From positions 1,624,610-1,688,609 of the forward strand of contig VZSE01012476.1 of assembly GCA_013398275.1 (NCBI GenBank): a stretch of DNA of 64,000 bases, written 5' to 3'. This document shows positions 1-11,846 of this stretch, one piece after another; the stretch's first letter is position 1, and every line of letters starts with the position of its first letter. The translations under genes and the position numbers were made by a program. Source of the DNA: Promerops cafer (taxonomy: Eukaryota > Chordata > Aves > Passeriformes > Nectariniidae). The notes beneath the pieces were generated by a model. The model saw only the letters and a program-made list of their open reading frames with translations. It was not told the DNA's origin and did not search any database.

Positions 1-2387
1 TTGCATCCTGAAGGACAATATTTATCATTGCTAATGTCAAGCTAAAACAGATTTTTAATCTTTTCTTTCTGTTTCACAAAAATTAAGTGATATCTTTTAA
101 CCGTGGAGATGGTATTGAAGACAATGTCCTACCTCCTAGTCATTAAAGACTAATACATTAAAATATTTAGATTTCTGTACTTGTAATCACTATATATGAA
201 ATACAAGCCTCTACAGACTCTGTCTGGATAACAGTCTTTTTACAGAAACTCATCCCTTGCTGCTCCCTGACAGCAGGCTGGTCAAGTTGTGATATTTAAA
301 AAGTGGTAAATAAAGATAAAATTTTATTTAACAAGACTGGATGTCTTTTTCTTCATGACAGAAGTATTTGAAATTTGGGACTTGAAAGTACATTTTCAAT
401 CACAATTATGATGTCAGTACTGTGAAGTTATAATCACCATAAGAGCAATTGTTGCATAAATCCTATTATAGAGGAGAACGCCTGAACCAATTAATATAAG
501 AAAAGAGTTAAGTTGAAGAATCAGAGCTTCTGCCATGAAGATCAAACCAATAAAATGTTCTGAGTTTCTCTATGTACTTACAACTTGCATGGAACTTTGA
601 ACACAATATGAACCCAATAGATCATGGGAAATATCAGATAATAAAGCTATTTGGTCATTACCAGAGCAGGTCAGGCTTCAGCCAGCAACCTCATCCATTC
701 TTTCCAGTCATCCATTCCCCAAAGGTATCTTTGGATGAATTTTTACCACTTTTTTTGCTTCAAGCTAAAGCTGAGTCTCTGCACTGCCAGGTTCTCACCA
801 TGCCATGAGCATTGCCAAGTCAGCCATGGAGCTCACCAAACAACAATCTCTGCTGATGTTTTTTGTGAGAGATCTAATTGGTTTTGCTTCTTTTATGCTG
901 TGAGAATTGAAGAAAAAGAACAACAGCCCACTGCTCAGTGTTTGCTGCCTCTTCTCAAGAGGCACCTTGATTAAATTCTTTTAGAAGCTCAAAGTACAGT
1001 TTTAGTAACATCTTGCAGCTAAAGAAACTCCTCAGTTAGCTGCAGAGCAGTGGCTCTTTATCAGTCCCACTCACTCTTGCTGCTCTAGCTTTTGGCAAGA
1101 TCACTCTCTTCTTGAAGTGATGAAAGACAATATTAAGTACATACATCAAAATGAAAGACAGGGTAAGTAATTTTTCATCTTAGTGTTTATTAAGACTCTT
1201 CATCCCTGATTTATTAAGAGTGGTGCTTTTAATTGATAGTAATGAAAATTAAATCTCTGTCATAATAGATCATATCAATATCTCCTTGTATCCAAGACTA
1301 AAACCTGAATCCTATTATTTACTTCTTATAAGGAATACTGTGCTGCATGTTTTCATATGGGAAGGCAGTCTTTTAGGTTTTACTTCCAGACTGGATTGGC
1401 AGTTCAGAAATATGGGGTGATAATTCAGATATACTGGTACAATGAGAAGCCAATTAGAAATTTATGAATTAGGCAGGCTGGTGAGAGAATGCTATGAGAG
1501 AGAAAGAACGAGGTATAATTATCAGGCAGATATACAGAGAAGCAGGCAGAAGTCAGTAGTCTGGACCTTTACAGTACTACAAGAGCACTTTCAGCTCTTT
1601 CTGGTAACACTTTCCCTGTTTTCCACTCAGTTGTTAAGTCTAGAATCTGTCAGTAAGAATAGTGCCGTGAGAATATGGCTTGCAGGGAAAAAGTGCCTTG
1701 AAAAACATCCAAGGTCCAAGGTACCCAGGAATGCATTGATTTGTTTTGGCATCCAAGCTTCCATCAAACAAACTTCAGAGCAGTGGACCTGTGTTTCATA
1801 CTTGCAAACTTCTGACTTTTATGAGTGTGTAAAATAACCTGGTTATTTCCCGTGCCCAAAACCCATGTGCACTTAACTTTGTAGGTGTCCAGCCTTTGAT
1901 AACAGCTGGATAACTTAATCTTTGTGATAAGACTAAGGCAATTCACATGAATCTTTGGGCAAAATGCTGAAAGTACCAACTGTTCCCTGGAAGCTCAGGG
2001 CACATTCATACCTCCCACTCAAAGGAAGGTGATTTCACATAGGGTGGCCTTAAATACTAATTTGGTTATTCCCATTTTTATCACTTCCATACTACCCTGC
2101 CACTGATGTCAGTCAGCTCTTGACATGTTGCTGGCTGCTCCCTTGGAGACTGGCACTTGCTTTTATATTCACACAGAGAAGGATTTCTTTGCAGGCATTA
2201 CCATGGGAATTTGTTGGGTACATGAAAACACAGGAATGCAGCAAGAGCCCAACTCCAAAAAAGTGATCTAACTTCAAGGAGAAGCAATCTGCATTACCCT
2301 GGATGACTTTTCTTTGCCCCAATAGATACTTAAGAAAGATCCACATTTGTCTTGAAGCAGATTTCTGTCCTATTACTCCGTTCTTTC
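1..2387. other. Anonymous non-coding DNA
   Basis: AT-rich unique-looking sequence. The longest open frame (1442-1837, plus, 131 codons) matches no family I know, has no convincing splice or initiation context and shows ordinary low-complexity composition. I see no repeat family, RNA gene or regulatory array here. Confidence 0.65.
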
Positions 2388-2573
2388 TGAGTGATAATTT
2401 TACCCTAAGAGGAATGAATATATGGTTGCCAGTGAAAGTAACCTGTTCTCAGGCGTAGAACAAGCAGGATTAGAAGAGACATCTGTCAAGATCTGCTTAC
2501 TAAGGTTCTTAGAAGTGCCTCTTCCTGAATTGAGGTGCAAATGAGACCATATGCTAGTGACAATAGTATGGGT

Positions 2574-2579
2574 TTTATT
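2574..2579 (-). terminator. Poly(A) signal AATAAA of the minus-strand LTR
   Basis: The plus strand reads TTTATT, giving AATAAA on the minus strand. It lies about 210 bp downstream of the TATA-like box in the direction of LTR transcription and just after the pyrimidine tract, which is a plausible R-region placement. Confidence 0.5.
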
Positions 2580-2592
2580 TGATAGTAAATAT

Positions 2593-2690
2593 GGGGGGGT
2601 AGGGGAGAGAGAGAGAGGGAAAAAAAGAAAGAAATAAATTGAAAAGAGGTGGGGGGGGGACAGAAGGAGAGAAACAGAGAATAAGGAAAA
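2593..2690. repeat. Purine-rich tract with G-runs
   Basis: The plus strand holds a 7-G run, a 4-G run, (GA)n, GGGA, A-rich GA sequence, then a 9-G run, with almost no pyrimidines between. On the minus strand this is the pyrimidine tract of the LTR. Its composition could support quadruplex or triplex (H-DNA) structure, and it probably varies in length between individuals. Confidence 0.75.
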
Positions 2691-2790
2691 TATCACCACT
2701 CCGTGGATCCCAACGATGCTCCATTGATCCTCTCCAGCTGGTCTTCTTGGTTGTGAAGGTCCCCCCAGAAAGCATGGAATCTGATGGGTT

Positions 2791-2796
2791 AATATA
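2791..2796 (-). promoter_or_regulatory. TATA-like box of the minus-strand LTR
   Basis: The minus strand reads GTGTATATTAACC. It is positioned between the U3-like block and the pyrimidine-rich transcribed part of the LTR. Assigned by position and motif only. Confidence 0.4.
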
Positions 2797-3219
2797 CACT
2801 CAGGCCAGGTAGGAAAACCCAGGCACCTCCCTGGTGGGGGATTTGTTGTTGTCTCTTACAACAGACTCTGGGTTTGTTGCATCGCACACAGTCTCGTGGT
2901 GCAAGGCTTCAGGAATGACTCTGGGGGCACTTCGGGGGGCCTTTGGTGGATTAAGGCACCCCCTCAGCTGCCCCTCATGTGAATGTCCCATGGATGGGGC
3001 CTTCCCGGGGTTAGGGGTTCCATGGCCAACTGTTTAAGGGAGGATGGGCTCACTGCCCCAGAGCAGAGGTTACAACACACTGAAACTTCCTCCTCTCACC
3101 TCGGCTGGGGGGGAAACCTGTGCAAACCTGCTCCCAGCAGATGGGTCTGTGGGCTACAGCCTCCTGAACCCCGAAGCAAGCCAGAGATGATTCTTAGCAC
3201 AGCTGCTTGGTTTGGCTCA

Positions 3220-4761
3220 CATTCTTTTCCTTGTTTACTTGTTTGTTTCAGGTGATTGAAGAATGGGTTTTCCCTTTATCTAATGTCAGCAGTTTGATTT
3301 TCAGTCCAAAGTCCCAGTCAGGTATCTTCAGGGAGGTTTCTTTGGTTGTAGCTTCTTTATACAGTTTTTGTTATAATGAGCAAAACTTTATATCAGTGTT
3401 TGAGGCATGACTATTTCAGTCTCTGACATCAGAGAAACATCCTTGGTCACCATGCCTGCTACCTTGCTGTCACAGAATCCCATGTCATTTAAAGACAGGA
3501 GTTCAGTGTAGCAAGGGGGACACAGTCCTGCTGAAGGCTTTATCTATGTCACTGTCTTAGAGAGACTGACTGGTTTCCAGTGCATTTCTGTCATGAATAA
3601 AAGGAGTTAAAATATTTGGCAATGGAGTTACTGCTGCAGTATCTTTTTCCAGAAGCAAAGGTTGCGCCTTAAACCTTTTGGTTATCCAACAGGTGCAAAG
3701 GCAGCCAGCCAAACTCCCAAGTGCTTTCCTCCCAGTGACTTATTCCTTTCTGGCACACTAAAACCCAGCCTTGTGCTGGTCTTAGGCCCTTGTTCCTAAG
3801 CATTAACCTCCAAGTTTGCTTACCCTGCAGATGAAGCTCATCTTGGCAGGTGACATCAGGCACTCTCTGTATCAGCTTTTCATGCCCTAGCTGCATACCT
3901 GGTTACAATACTAAGTATCAGCACAAGTTCTCTGGTCCTGCTGCTGCTACTGGCAGCCATTGCAGGCAAAACTGCCTTGCCTTCTGCAATTTGTACTTAG
4001 TTTAATCTTTTTGACACAATAGCCTAATTATTGTTTTTAATTAACACAAGCTTCTGATCACTAGTTTTTGCATAAAAAAAAAAAAAAATACAATCAAACA
4101 CTTAAGCAGAAATCTTTTCTTTCCCAGGCTCAGGTTCAGCCAAACACTCTTCTCTCATCCTCACATCAAATTCCCTTATTTTTGCTGTGGTTACACTCAG
4201 ACTTTCCCAATGCCTTCTGTGAAGAGGTAGGGAGTATAGGTTGTTTGGATTGTGCATGTTGGGCTTTTTCTGCTAACTTCTGCTTCTTACTAGCTTTCCT
4301 CTACTCTGTTGTGAGTCACCAATGACTGCAGTCCCTTGGGGATGTCCTTGTCCAGGCGTCTCTCAGACTGGTGTCGGAGGGGGCTGGACCCATCATGTGC
4401 ATCCCAGGTAGTTCCCATCCTCTCCTTCCACACAGGGCACCTGCAGACCCTGCTGCCCAAACCTATTATACCCAGAGGAGGTTATTCCAGATCAGCATAC
4501 CCCTAAGGGGAGTATTTTCTCTTCTCCTTTAGTCCTGTCTTTCTTGGTGTCTAATTTATTTCTCTAAAAGCATAGCCCTTTTAGCTTCAGTTGTTATCCA
4601 CACTTCCAGGTGTTCAGCTGGGACTTGAACCAAATGAAAGAGGAGGAAATTTACAGCAAATCCCAAAATTGTGTTTTGGCCAGGTCTCAATGCTACAGGT
4701 AACTTTTTAAAGTGTTTGCACACAGTGGTACCTTAGTCATTAGCCATTTTCCATGTCCGAT
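3220..4761. other. Anonymous DNA between two LTRs, with an A15 tract and a GC-richer patch
   Basis: Contains an uninterrupted run of 15 A (4074-4088) and a GC-richer patch around 4320-4470 that differs from its surroundings and may be an unclassified repeat. Short open frames (3669-3896 minus; 4068-4325 plus) match nothing I know. A CACAGAATC-like string near 3470 recalls a CR1 tail but lacks the rest of the consensus. Confidence 0.55.
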
Positions 4762-5041
4762 TGTCTCCGTTTGGGAGGAAGTGAGTTTTTTTGGGAAGTT
4801 TTAGTTAAACCAATCAGTGGTCAGATTCGAATATTGACACCTGGTGTGACCACTGAAGACGTGAGTCACCTCTGAAGACACACGGGGTTAAAAGCAGAGA
4901 TTNAATAAAATTATTGTTTTTCTCTCTTTTTCTAAGTTTAAGCCTGCTCTGCTCTGTTCCTGGTCACATCTCACAGCAGTTAGTTAAAGAAAATACATTT
5001 TCATGGGGGCACTGGCATTGGGGCAGCACCAAACCATGACA
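4762..5041 (+). mobile_element. Solo LTR of an endogenous retrovirus, plus strand
   Basis: A 280-bp LTR beginning TGTCTCC and ending ATGACA, so the termini form the inverted pair TGTC/GACA. It is flanked by CCGAT (4757-4761) and CTGAT (5042-5046), a 5-bp target-site duplication whose single difference is exactly a CpG-to-TpG change. Inside are CCAAT-type sequence (about 4820), a TTAAAA TATA-like box in GGGTTAAAAGCAGAG, an AATAAA poly(A) signal at about 4904-4909 next to the window's only N, and a T/C-rich stretch, in proper LTR order. The composition and the tail resemble songbird ERV LTRs as I remember them. No internal retroviral sequence lies on either side, which implies LTR-LTR recombination after insertion. 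Confidence 0.8.
4904..4909 (+). terminator. Poly(A) signal of the solo LTR
   Basis: AATAAA directly after the ambiguous base at 4903 and before a T/CT-rich stretch, in the expected R-region location of the plus-strand LTR. Confidence 0.55.
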
Positions 5042-8000
5042 CTGATATTTAAAGCAGGTACTTATGGTAACTTTATGGTGACTGCTTATTAAGATTGGCC
5101 CTTAAAAAAATGATATGGAGGACCCAGTGGGGAATACTGCAATGAATAAATGTTTTTAAGAATAAGTAGTTATGACAGGGATTTCCAATAAGAATCGATT
5201 GTTCACAGAATCCTTGTGGCTTTATATAAATTGATTGAAACATCTGTCACAGCCAAGTGTGGAAAAGAAGATTCCCCAAAAGCAGATTACATAAAACATA
5301 TATTTATGAAAATTTTATGCTGACAGAAACAGCCCATGGATTGCCATGCCATTTCCCCTTTCTATTTTTCAGCTTTTAAAAGATATGTATTTACATATTC
5401 TGCCCTTCACCTATGATTTCTTATACAGATTGACAATAAGACACAACTCACATGTCCCTGTCTGCCTTTGCTTTGCTTTTGCATTTCATTTTGCCATTGT
5501 GTTTGAAGTGAAATAATATACACTGGCATAGATTGTGTTTTCTGTTACTTTTGATTACTCACCAAATCATTCCAGAGAGTTCGTTGGGATTTTTCCTAAT
5601 TATTTGGTTTGATCTCTGCTTAGGGAATAAGGCATTCTTTGCTGTGCTGTCCTGAAAATAATTGCATTTGCAGTGATTGTTTTCTAATAACAATTCTGTG
5701 AAGTAAGTGCTTTGAGGCCATATCCGGCTTTATTTATGAGAACAAAAGAATTCAGCCCAAATAATAATTGAGTAAGGGCTTTGTGTGCTGGTTCATTATT
5801 TGTAAAATATCTATACACCCCATGACAGCTACTATATATCTTCACTTCTCCAGTACAATAAGCAACAACTATCATGTCAAACCAGCTGTTACAATGTTGT
5901 CATCCAATCTGGGCAGCAGAGTGCCTTGGTATGGACATGAGGCTTTCCAGATGTTCATGAGAGCTGATGGCCCAGACAGGGCAGAAATAGCTGCAGTAAA
6001 TATCATTCTGTGAGGTAACATTTTGTTGGGGTTTTTTAATTGTAGTAACAGCCCAAGTTGATTGTGACGCTTTTGGCAACACCGAAAAACCATTTGCTTT
6101 CCCCAAAGTATTCTCATTTATTTTATACTGGGAATATTCAGGCTCATAGAAAGCTAATGAGAAAGAATGGCAGTGTTTTAACTGGGTTCTCAGCATGTAT
6201 TTGGGTTTTGAATAATATCTAGTGATTATGTGGCATTCATTCAAAGTGTTCCACAGGTTCATGCCTAGGTATCCTGCAGTGCCACTTTCCCTGACATTCA
6301 TTTTGAGCAGAGTTCATAACAGTTCAGACAAAGGCTTTCCACTTATATTGGTGGTGGATCTGAGCAAATAAATTCTGCACAGAACAAAGACACTATCATC
6401 CTCCAGCTCCTCTCTATTCTTGTGCTACAATTAACATTCAAAGTAATATTTTCCATGATGCAATTTTCATTTTTAATTTACACTTTGTGGAATATTGAAT
6501 ATTTCAATACATGCTTTTTCCAGGTTTTCTCAGCTGCATATATCTAACACAGAAGCTCCGTGCTTAATAATTTATGGTGTTCCAGTGCACCAGTGTAATT
6601 ATTTTAATATATCTTTTGGGTGTAATTTTTGCTTTTTATATTCTATAACCTGTAAGAGTATAGTTCAAGAAGTTTTAAAAGTTGCTTCAAGAAATGGTTT
6701 TTGCTTCCTTGAGAAGTCAAGCATCAAGTATAATACTTAGTATTATATCTGGAGAATTATCATTCTGAAGAATCATTGTGACAAGCTGTAAAATAAACGA
6801 AAAATGTGAGTAAACATCAGCTATCCTTGAACACAGAAAATAAACCAAATGGAAACAGAGCTTCCAGAAGTCTGTTCTTCAGGTGTCAATTACAGTTATT
6901 TATTATTATTATTTGTCAAACAAAAACTCATTGTCAATGCAATATATTGATCATTATTTTGACATCTACTAATTGATCTGCCTGCGCATACACATTTCAG
7001 AGAAGTTATATAGATTAATGTGTCATCAGCACTGTTTATGAAGGTGCAGTGGCTTGTTCAGATTATCAAAAATCCAGAAAAAATTATAAATTTAGATATC
7101 ATTAAGGTTAAATGTTAGCCATAGTCTGTGTCTTTTCCTCTCCTCTCTTAACAAACCTGGCCACTCCTTTTATTTTTTATACTGACTTTTACATGTTCTT
7201 CTCTCCTTGCTCCCTTCATAAACCTATTTTTCCATCAGCTGGCAGGGAGTTATAGTCTGAAATGAGAAAGTTGCTGCTTTTGATCCTTTTATAAGGTAAC
7301 TCTGATTAATGTTCATGGGTGTTATACAAAAAGGAAGAGGACAGAATTTATCCCAAATTTTAGGATCAACAATTAAATGCTTAGGTATCCATTACTCAAG
7401 TAAACCTCCCAGTGGCATAATTTACTAAAAAAATAGATCAACCAAACAAAGTGCAAGACGATGAGGATTGAATTTATTATTACATATTTATCCTGACATC
7501 ACTTATTACTACAGTGGTCAGAGCCTTGCTGGTAATTACCTATTGATATTCACAAACATCCTGGGTTTGGGCTCCAAACAGTGAAAAATGTGATTGCAAA
7601 TTCCCTTAATTGCAGCCAAAGTCTTCTTTGCCTCATCTGGAACTTTTGCTGTAGTTATCAGTCCTACATTGACCTAAGATCATAAACTCAGCCTTTTTTA
7701 GCTCCCAACTCCAGTCATAACCTGTGAAGACTCCACAGGATTAAAAGCAATATTTTTTTACTGCTTTCTCATCTGTTTTATAGGCTATCCTATCAAGAGA
7801 GGTTTAAACCATGTATTACAGAGAATTTGTAATGATTTCATATGGGTTTGTTTTTCAATTTAGATAAAGCAAAAGATGTAAAGGTCGATCAAAATAACAA
7901 AATTCTGTGTGCCTTTACTTTAGTTTCCTTGCTATTTTGGAACATTCCTTGGGTTCCTGTGGCAGTAATTTGCAGTTTCAGGCTTCCCTCAAAAAGAAGT

Positions 8001-10429
8001 GCCCAGTGAGGGACATTTTCTTTATCTGAAGATATTATATATTTTTATATGCGTCACCAAACTTAAAAAAAATCCTCAGTACATCAAAATTTTTGTAGCA
8101 GGATATATGAGGGTATAAACTCCTTCTTTGTCTAAGAAGGCTCTTGTTTGAACAGCATGATATTGAAGTATAACAATTCTCTGTTGTCAGGAATGGCTAT
8201 GTGTAAATATATCTCCCCAAATATCTTGCATCCTGCAAAAAAATTATGAAAGAGTTCAGCTCTACACTCAGAATGGTCTCAGGAAAGAAAATAGGGCTTC
8301 AAATTTGAAGAATTATTGAGAAAAACACTAATCCATGAGATGCTTGATACTGGAACATGCTGAAGAAGCAGACATGCTCTTTTATGCACCTTATCTTTTC
8401 TGTTGTTGAATATTGTAATATATTTAGCAAATATTCCTGATAGGTTTTGACCATCTCTACGTGGTCAATGACTCTTCACTGAATAATTTATTCAAATGTT
8501 AATGACAAACCAGATCAAATAAATTATGTGTTCAGTATTTTTTCAGGACAGTCACTGGCCCTAAAATCTATTACAGGCTTTAATTTATAATGCATACTGT
8601 TCTATATATAACAATTTAACAAGCAGTGTGAATTATGGAAATACGATTTTATCAAAGGTGACATTGTAAACCTCAAAAATGAGTCTCCAGCAATTCAGAG
8701 AGACACAAGTATTCCAAAATGGAGCGATAGCCCCGTAATTCAAAGCCCACTTACATTTTAATTAATACTGAGATTTGGTGAAACAGTAAATCTTTCTTTT
8801 TCACTGCATACCTTTATTTGTCTTCTGTCCGTTTTACTCCCTCTCTGCATAGCTGCTTCTGTTCCTCCAAATCCTTGTGTTGCTCCTGCCCAGCTCCCAC
8901 TACACCCTCTCAGTAGACATCAGTGCACATCAGGGCAGAGTTAAGCTCTTAAGTTAAGAAAATAATAAAATTCTTGCTTATAAGGCAAGGGAGTTGTCCT
9001 GCTGAAGCCAACGGGACAATGGCACATCTTGACCAGTGCTCAAGGGACTTGGAGAGTGCTGAAGGGGGTGGTTGCCAGAGTGATCCTATTGCCCTGCCTC
9101 TTTCCATGTCTCTTTCACACACTGTGCACACACTAGATTCCCAACGTTATTTAATCGTATGCTGTTTTTTACAGAAAAGGGAGAGAAACTGTTCTCCCCT
9201 ACTCTTCACACTGGCGATTGTTTTTCAGTAAGTCTGCCTAATTTTATCTTCGGCTAATAAATATATGATTTAAAAAATAGAAGGTAGCTGGTTTTGCTGC
9301 TGTTCAAAAAAAGATGATTTTCTTCCCTCTCTAAATAATTGTAGTTTTCTGACTACCTGTCATTTTACTCCTTACTGTCCAAGAAACAATGCCAGCCTCA
9401 GGTTTTGAGTGTTTACATTGTCATTGTGCTCACAGCATTGTGAACAGAGATTGGAAAGGAAATCATGTGCCCTGGAGCATACTAGCTTAAAAAGAGAACA
9501 CAGTTCCACCACATAAAATACACCTGCCTTGAACACATCAAGAAAAGCACTTTGACAGTACTGACTTCTGAAAAATTGCATTAAACCCCTCATCCCCTGT
9601 CGCTGTGTAGCTTTTTTTTTTTTCCAAAAAGTGGGTTTAACACTATTTTTTGGATGGAAATTTTGAGGCACAAAAATGAGAAGAAATATGCCCAGTTGTG
9701 TTTGGTACTCTCCAATTTTTCTCCTCCTTTCCTTTTCCCTACCCTTTAAGCTCCATGGTTGCTTCAGCCTCTCTTTTTCTGCAGACTGAGGCCAAACTTG
9801 GTGAGGAATCAGCTTGTGGTCCCTTGACCACTGTTACAGAGTCCCAGGTGCAGGAGAAATTTCTTCCCATAGTTACAGAGTCTCTTCAATTTTCCTTCAA
9901 AAGAGAGGACTGTCTAGAGGTCAGAAGTGCCAGAACAGTTTAATTCTGTTTAGAAAATGTTTTCTGTGTACATTGAGTTTAACCACTAGCTGGAGTACTG
10001 CAGACACTGTGATATGACTGCCTCTGTTGTTTTTTTGCCCAGCTCATTTCATAAAAGACTGTACGTAGTTAGTGCTGTTATTTTGAGAGCGTGTCAAGTT
10101 GGCAAAAATAGCATCTCACGTTTCTCTCCTTTGTATCTTTCTAGTTAGGAGAATTCCCCTTCTATCAGCAGATTTTAACAGAACTCAAGCTCCTCTGAGA
10201 GTCGCAGACTCTTAATATGACTCAGCTTCCAGATTAATAAAATTACTGTCTCTAATGAAGGTTATCTTCTCTTTCATTCTTCAGTATTCTGATTTTGCTT
10301 GCAGTGTTGAGTGCTTGGAAAGTGTCACACATTTCTTTCTTGCCTATTCTAAAGAAATGATATATTTTCTTTAAAAAAATCTGAGCTCTGCCAAAGCACT
10401 GGCCATTGTAGGTAAATGAAAAGATAAAA
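5042..10429. other. Anonymous AT-rich DNA
   Basis: No gene or recognisable transposon seen. It holds a short (TTA)n run (about 6897-6913) and a perfect AT-rich inverted repeat (6729-6737 / 6739-6747). The open frame 5900-6301 (minus, 133 codons) overlaps others on the plus strand and matches no family. A T-run lies near 9611. Confidence 0.65.
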
Positions 10430-10560
10430 CAGTTTTAGGTGATGCTGTCTGGATCTGAGAGAAGGTGATGTCCTGATCTAGGTTGGACCTACCTTGAATT
10501 CTTGAAAACAGGTGACCTCTCAAGGTCTTTTACAAACTGAGCTGCTCCATGAGTCTGTGA
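10430..10560 (+). mobile_element. Decayed CR1 LINE 3' end
   Basis: The segment ending GTGACCTCTCAAGGTCTTTT followed by CAAACTGAGCTG and CCATGAGTCTGTGA aligns by eye to the CR1 3' untranslated end, in which GACCT..AAGGTC and CCAACCTGAG precede tail repeats of the ATTCTRTG type. It is strongly diverged and the 5' limit is uncertain. No coding remnant is readable. Confidence 0.5.
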
Positions 10561-11805
10561 TACTCTTCCCTACTAAGAAGACTGCTTCCTCTCAATGATG
10601 CCAGTCATCTTGAGGTTGGTTCCTGGGACTGCATGAACTTAGCTTTTTTTCACTCTGGATGAAGCTTACAACAACAGCATCACTCTGCATTTGAAATACA
10701 TAAAAAGCAGATACTACTTTGTTTAAAGCATATGAAAATGGTTCATTGTACCACAAGTACAAGAGAATACGAATAAGATTTCTTGTGTTTGTGATATAAA
10801 AGATTAAATGAACAGTGCCTCATTTTCTGAAGAACAAGACCCAGTAAATTGAACAGGAGCAATGCCAGCTGAAAGGACAAGAAGATGTGTATGTCTGTTT
10901 CAGGGCTCTGGAAGCATTTTATCAATTCCTCTAGCCTACCTTTTCTCTGTCACAGCAGGAAAGACTTCAGAGAGGAATACTGGAGCAAACAGATACACAA
11001 ACCCTTAATGACAGCAGTGGGTCTTATTACTACAATACACTCCAGAAATGTTATTCCCACCTTTAGCAATTTGTGGTGGTTGACATTTTTGAAAATAGTC
11101 AAAAAGGAAGGGTGTTGTGCTTTGTGATATCAAAGTTCATCAGCACGAGGCACTGTGAGAGTAGATTCCAGCTGCAAGTCTGTGAACTTTAATTCTTCTA
11201 AAGCTGTTTTATCTTCTAAAAGAGTTTTTTTTTCCCTTCATGTGCCTTTTCTCAACTTTTTTTAAAAGCCCCTTTTCTGTCATCTGAAATGCAATTTCAC
11301 AAATGGACTGCCAGGACACATTGAATCCTAAGGCTCTCCCACCCAGAAAGGCAAAAATAGGGTGGAACATTCACCCCCAAAGCACCTATCCTGCCATAAA
11401 GAGATTTTTATTGTGGCAGCTCTTTTTTATCTTACTGTGCTTTTAAAATGGAATGCTGAGTTATTTTCTTAAAAGTGTGAGAAAGCACTCAGGCATTTTA
11501 ACCTTCTGGACAAGGTAATACCTGTTGCCATTTCCAGATATTTTGAGTGATAGCTTATGTACCATCCAGTCGTGGGTGGGGCACTTGAGAGAAAGCCAGG
11601 ACTATGGGATTGTCTATCCCTGTAAACCTTCACCTCAGCTTCTGGCAAGGCAATCCTACCTGGCTTGCCTAAACGCTGAGAACTACAGTACAGGAGTTGA
11701 ATTGTAATGTATCTTGACAAAAACGAGGGGGCTCCAGTTTTTATGAGAGCCATGAAACATTGCAATGTTATCATCAAATCACATTATTAACATTGTCAGA
11801 AAAAG

Positions 11806-11846
11806 GGCAAAACCCTGAACCTCACTGGCAAAACCCTGAACTCATT
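11806..11846. repeat. Two-copy 21-bp tandem duplication
   Basis: GGCAAAACCCTGAACCTCACT (11806-11826) is followed directly by a copy reading GGCAAAACCCTGAACTCATT (11827-11846), which lacks one C and has one other difference. It looks like a small local duplication. Confidence 0.7.

Larger units (their letters stand above)
2388..3219 (-). mobile_element. LTR of an endogenous retrovirus, minus strand (boundaries approximate)
   Basis: Read on the minus strand, this GC-richer block has the order of parts expected of an LTR: a U3-like segment (about 3219-2800), a TATA-like box (2791-2796), a pyrimidine tract, an AATAAA signal (2574-2579), and a U5-like tail with phrases I recall from songbird LTRs (for example GGTCTCATTTGCACCTCAAT). 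Candidate outer ends are TGAG at 2388 and CTCA at 3216-3219, a 4-bp inverted terminus, flanked by ctttc and cattc, which match at 4 of 5 bases. That boundary call is tentative; a shorter U5 ending near 2484 is also possible. No gag, pol or env coding sequence adjoins it, so it is probably a solo or truncated LTR. The family name is not assigned. Confidence 0.65.

Noticed and set aside
3470..3520. CACAGAATC string resembling a CR1 tail on the minus strand.
   Set aside because: The following sequence lacks the GTTGGAA and CCAACC landmarks; same for the match near 5205.
5004..5021. TGGGGGCACTGGCATTGG read as a retroviral primer-binding site after an LTR ending TTTTCA.
   Set aside because: The TGTC/GACA termini and the CCGAT/CTGAT duplication place the LTR end at 5041, so this lies inside the LTR.
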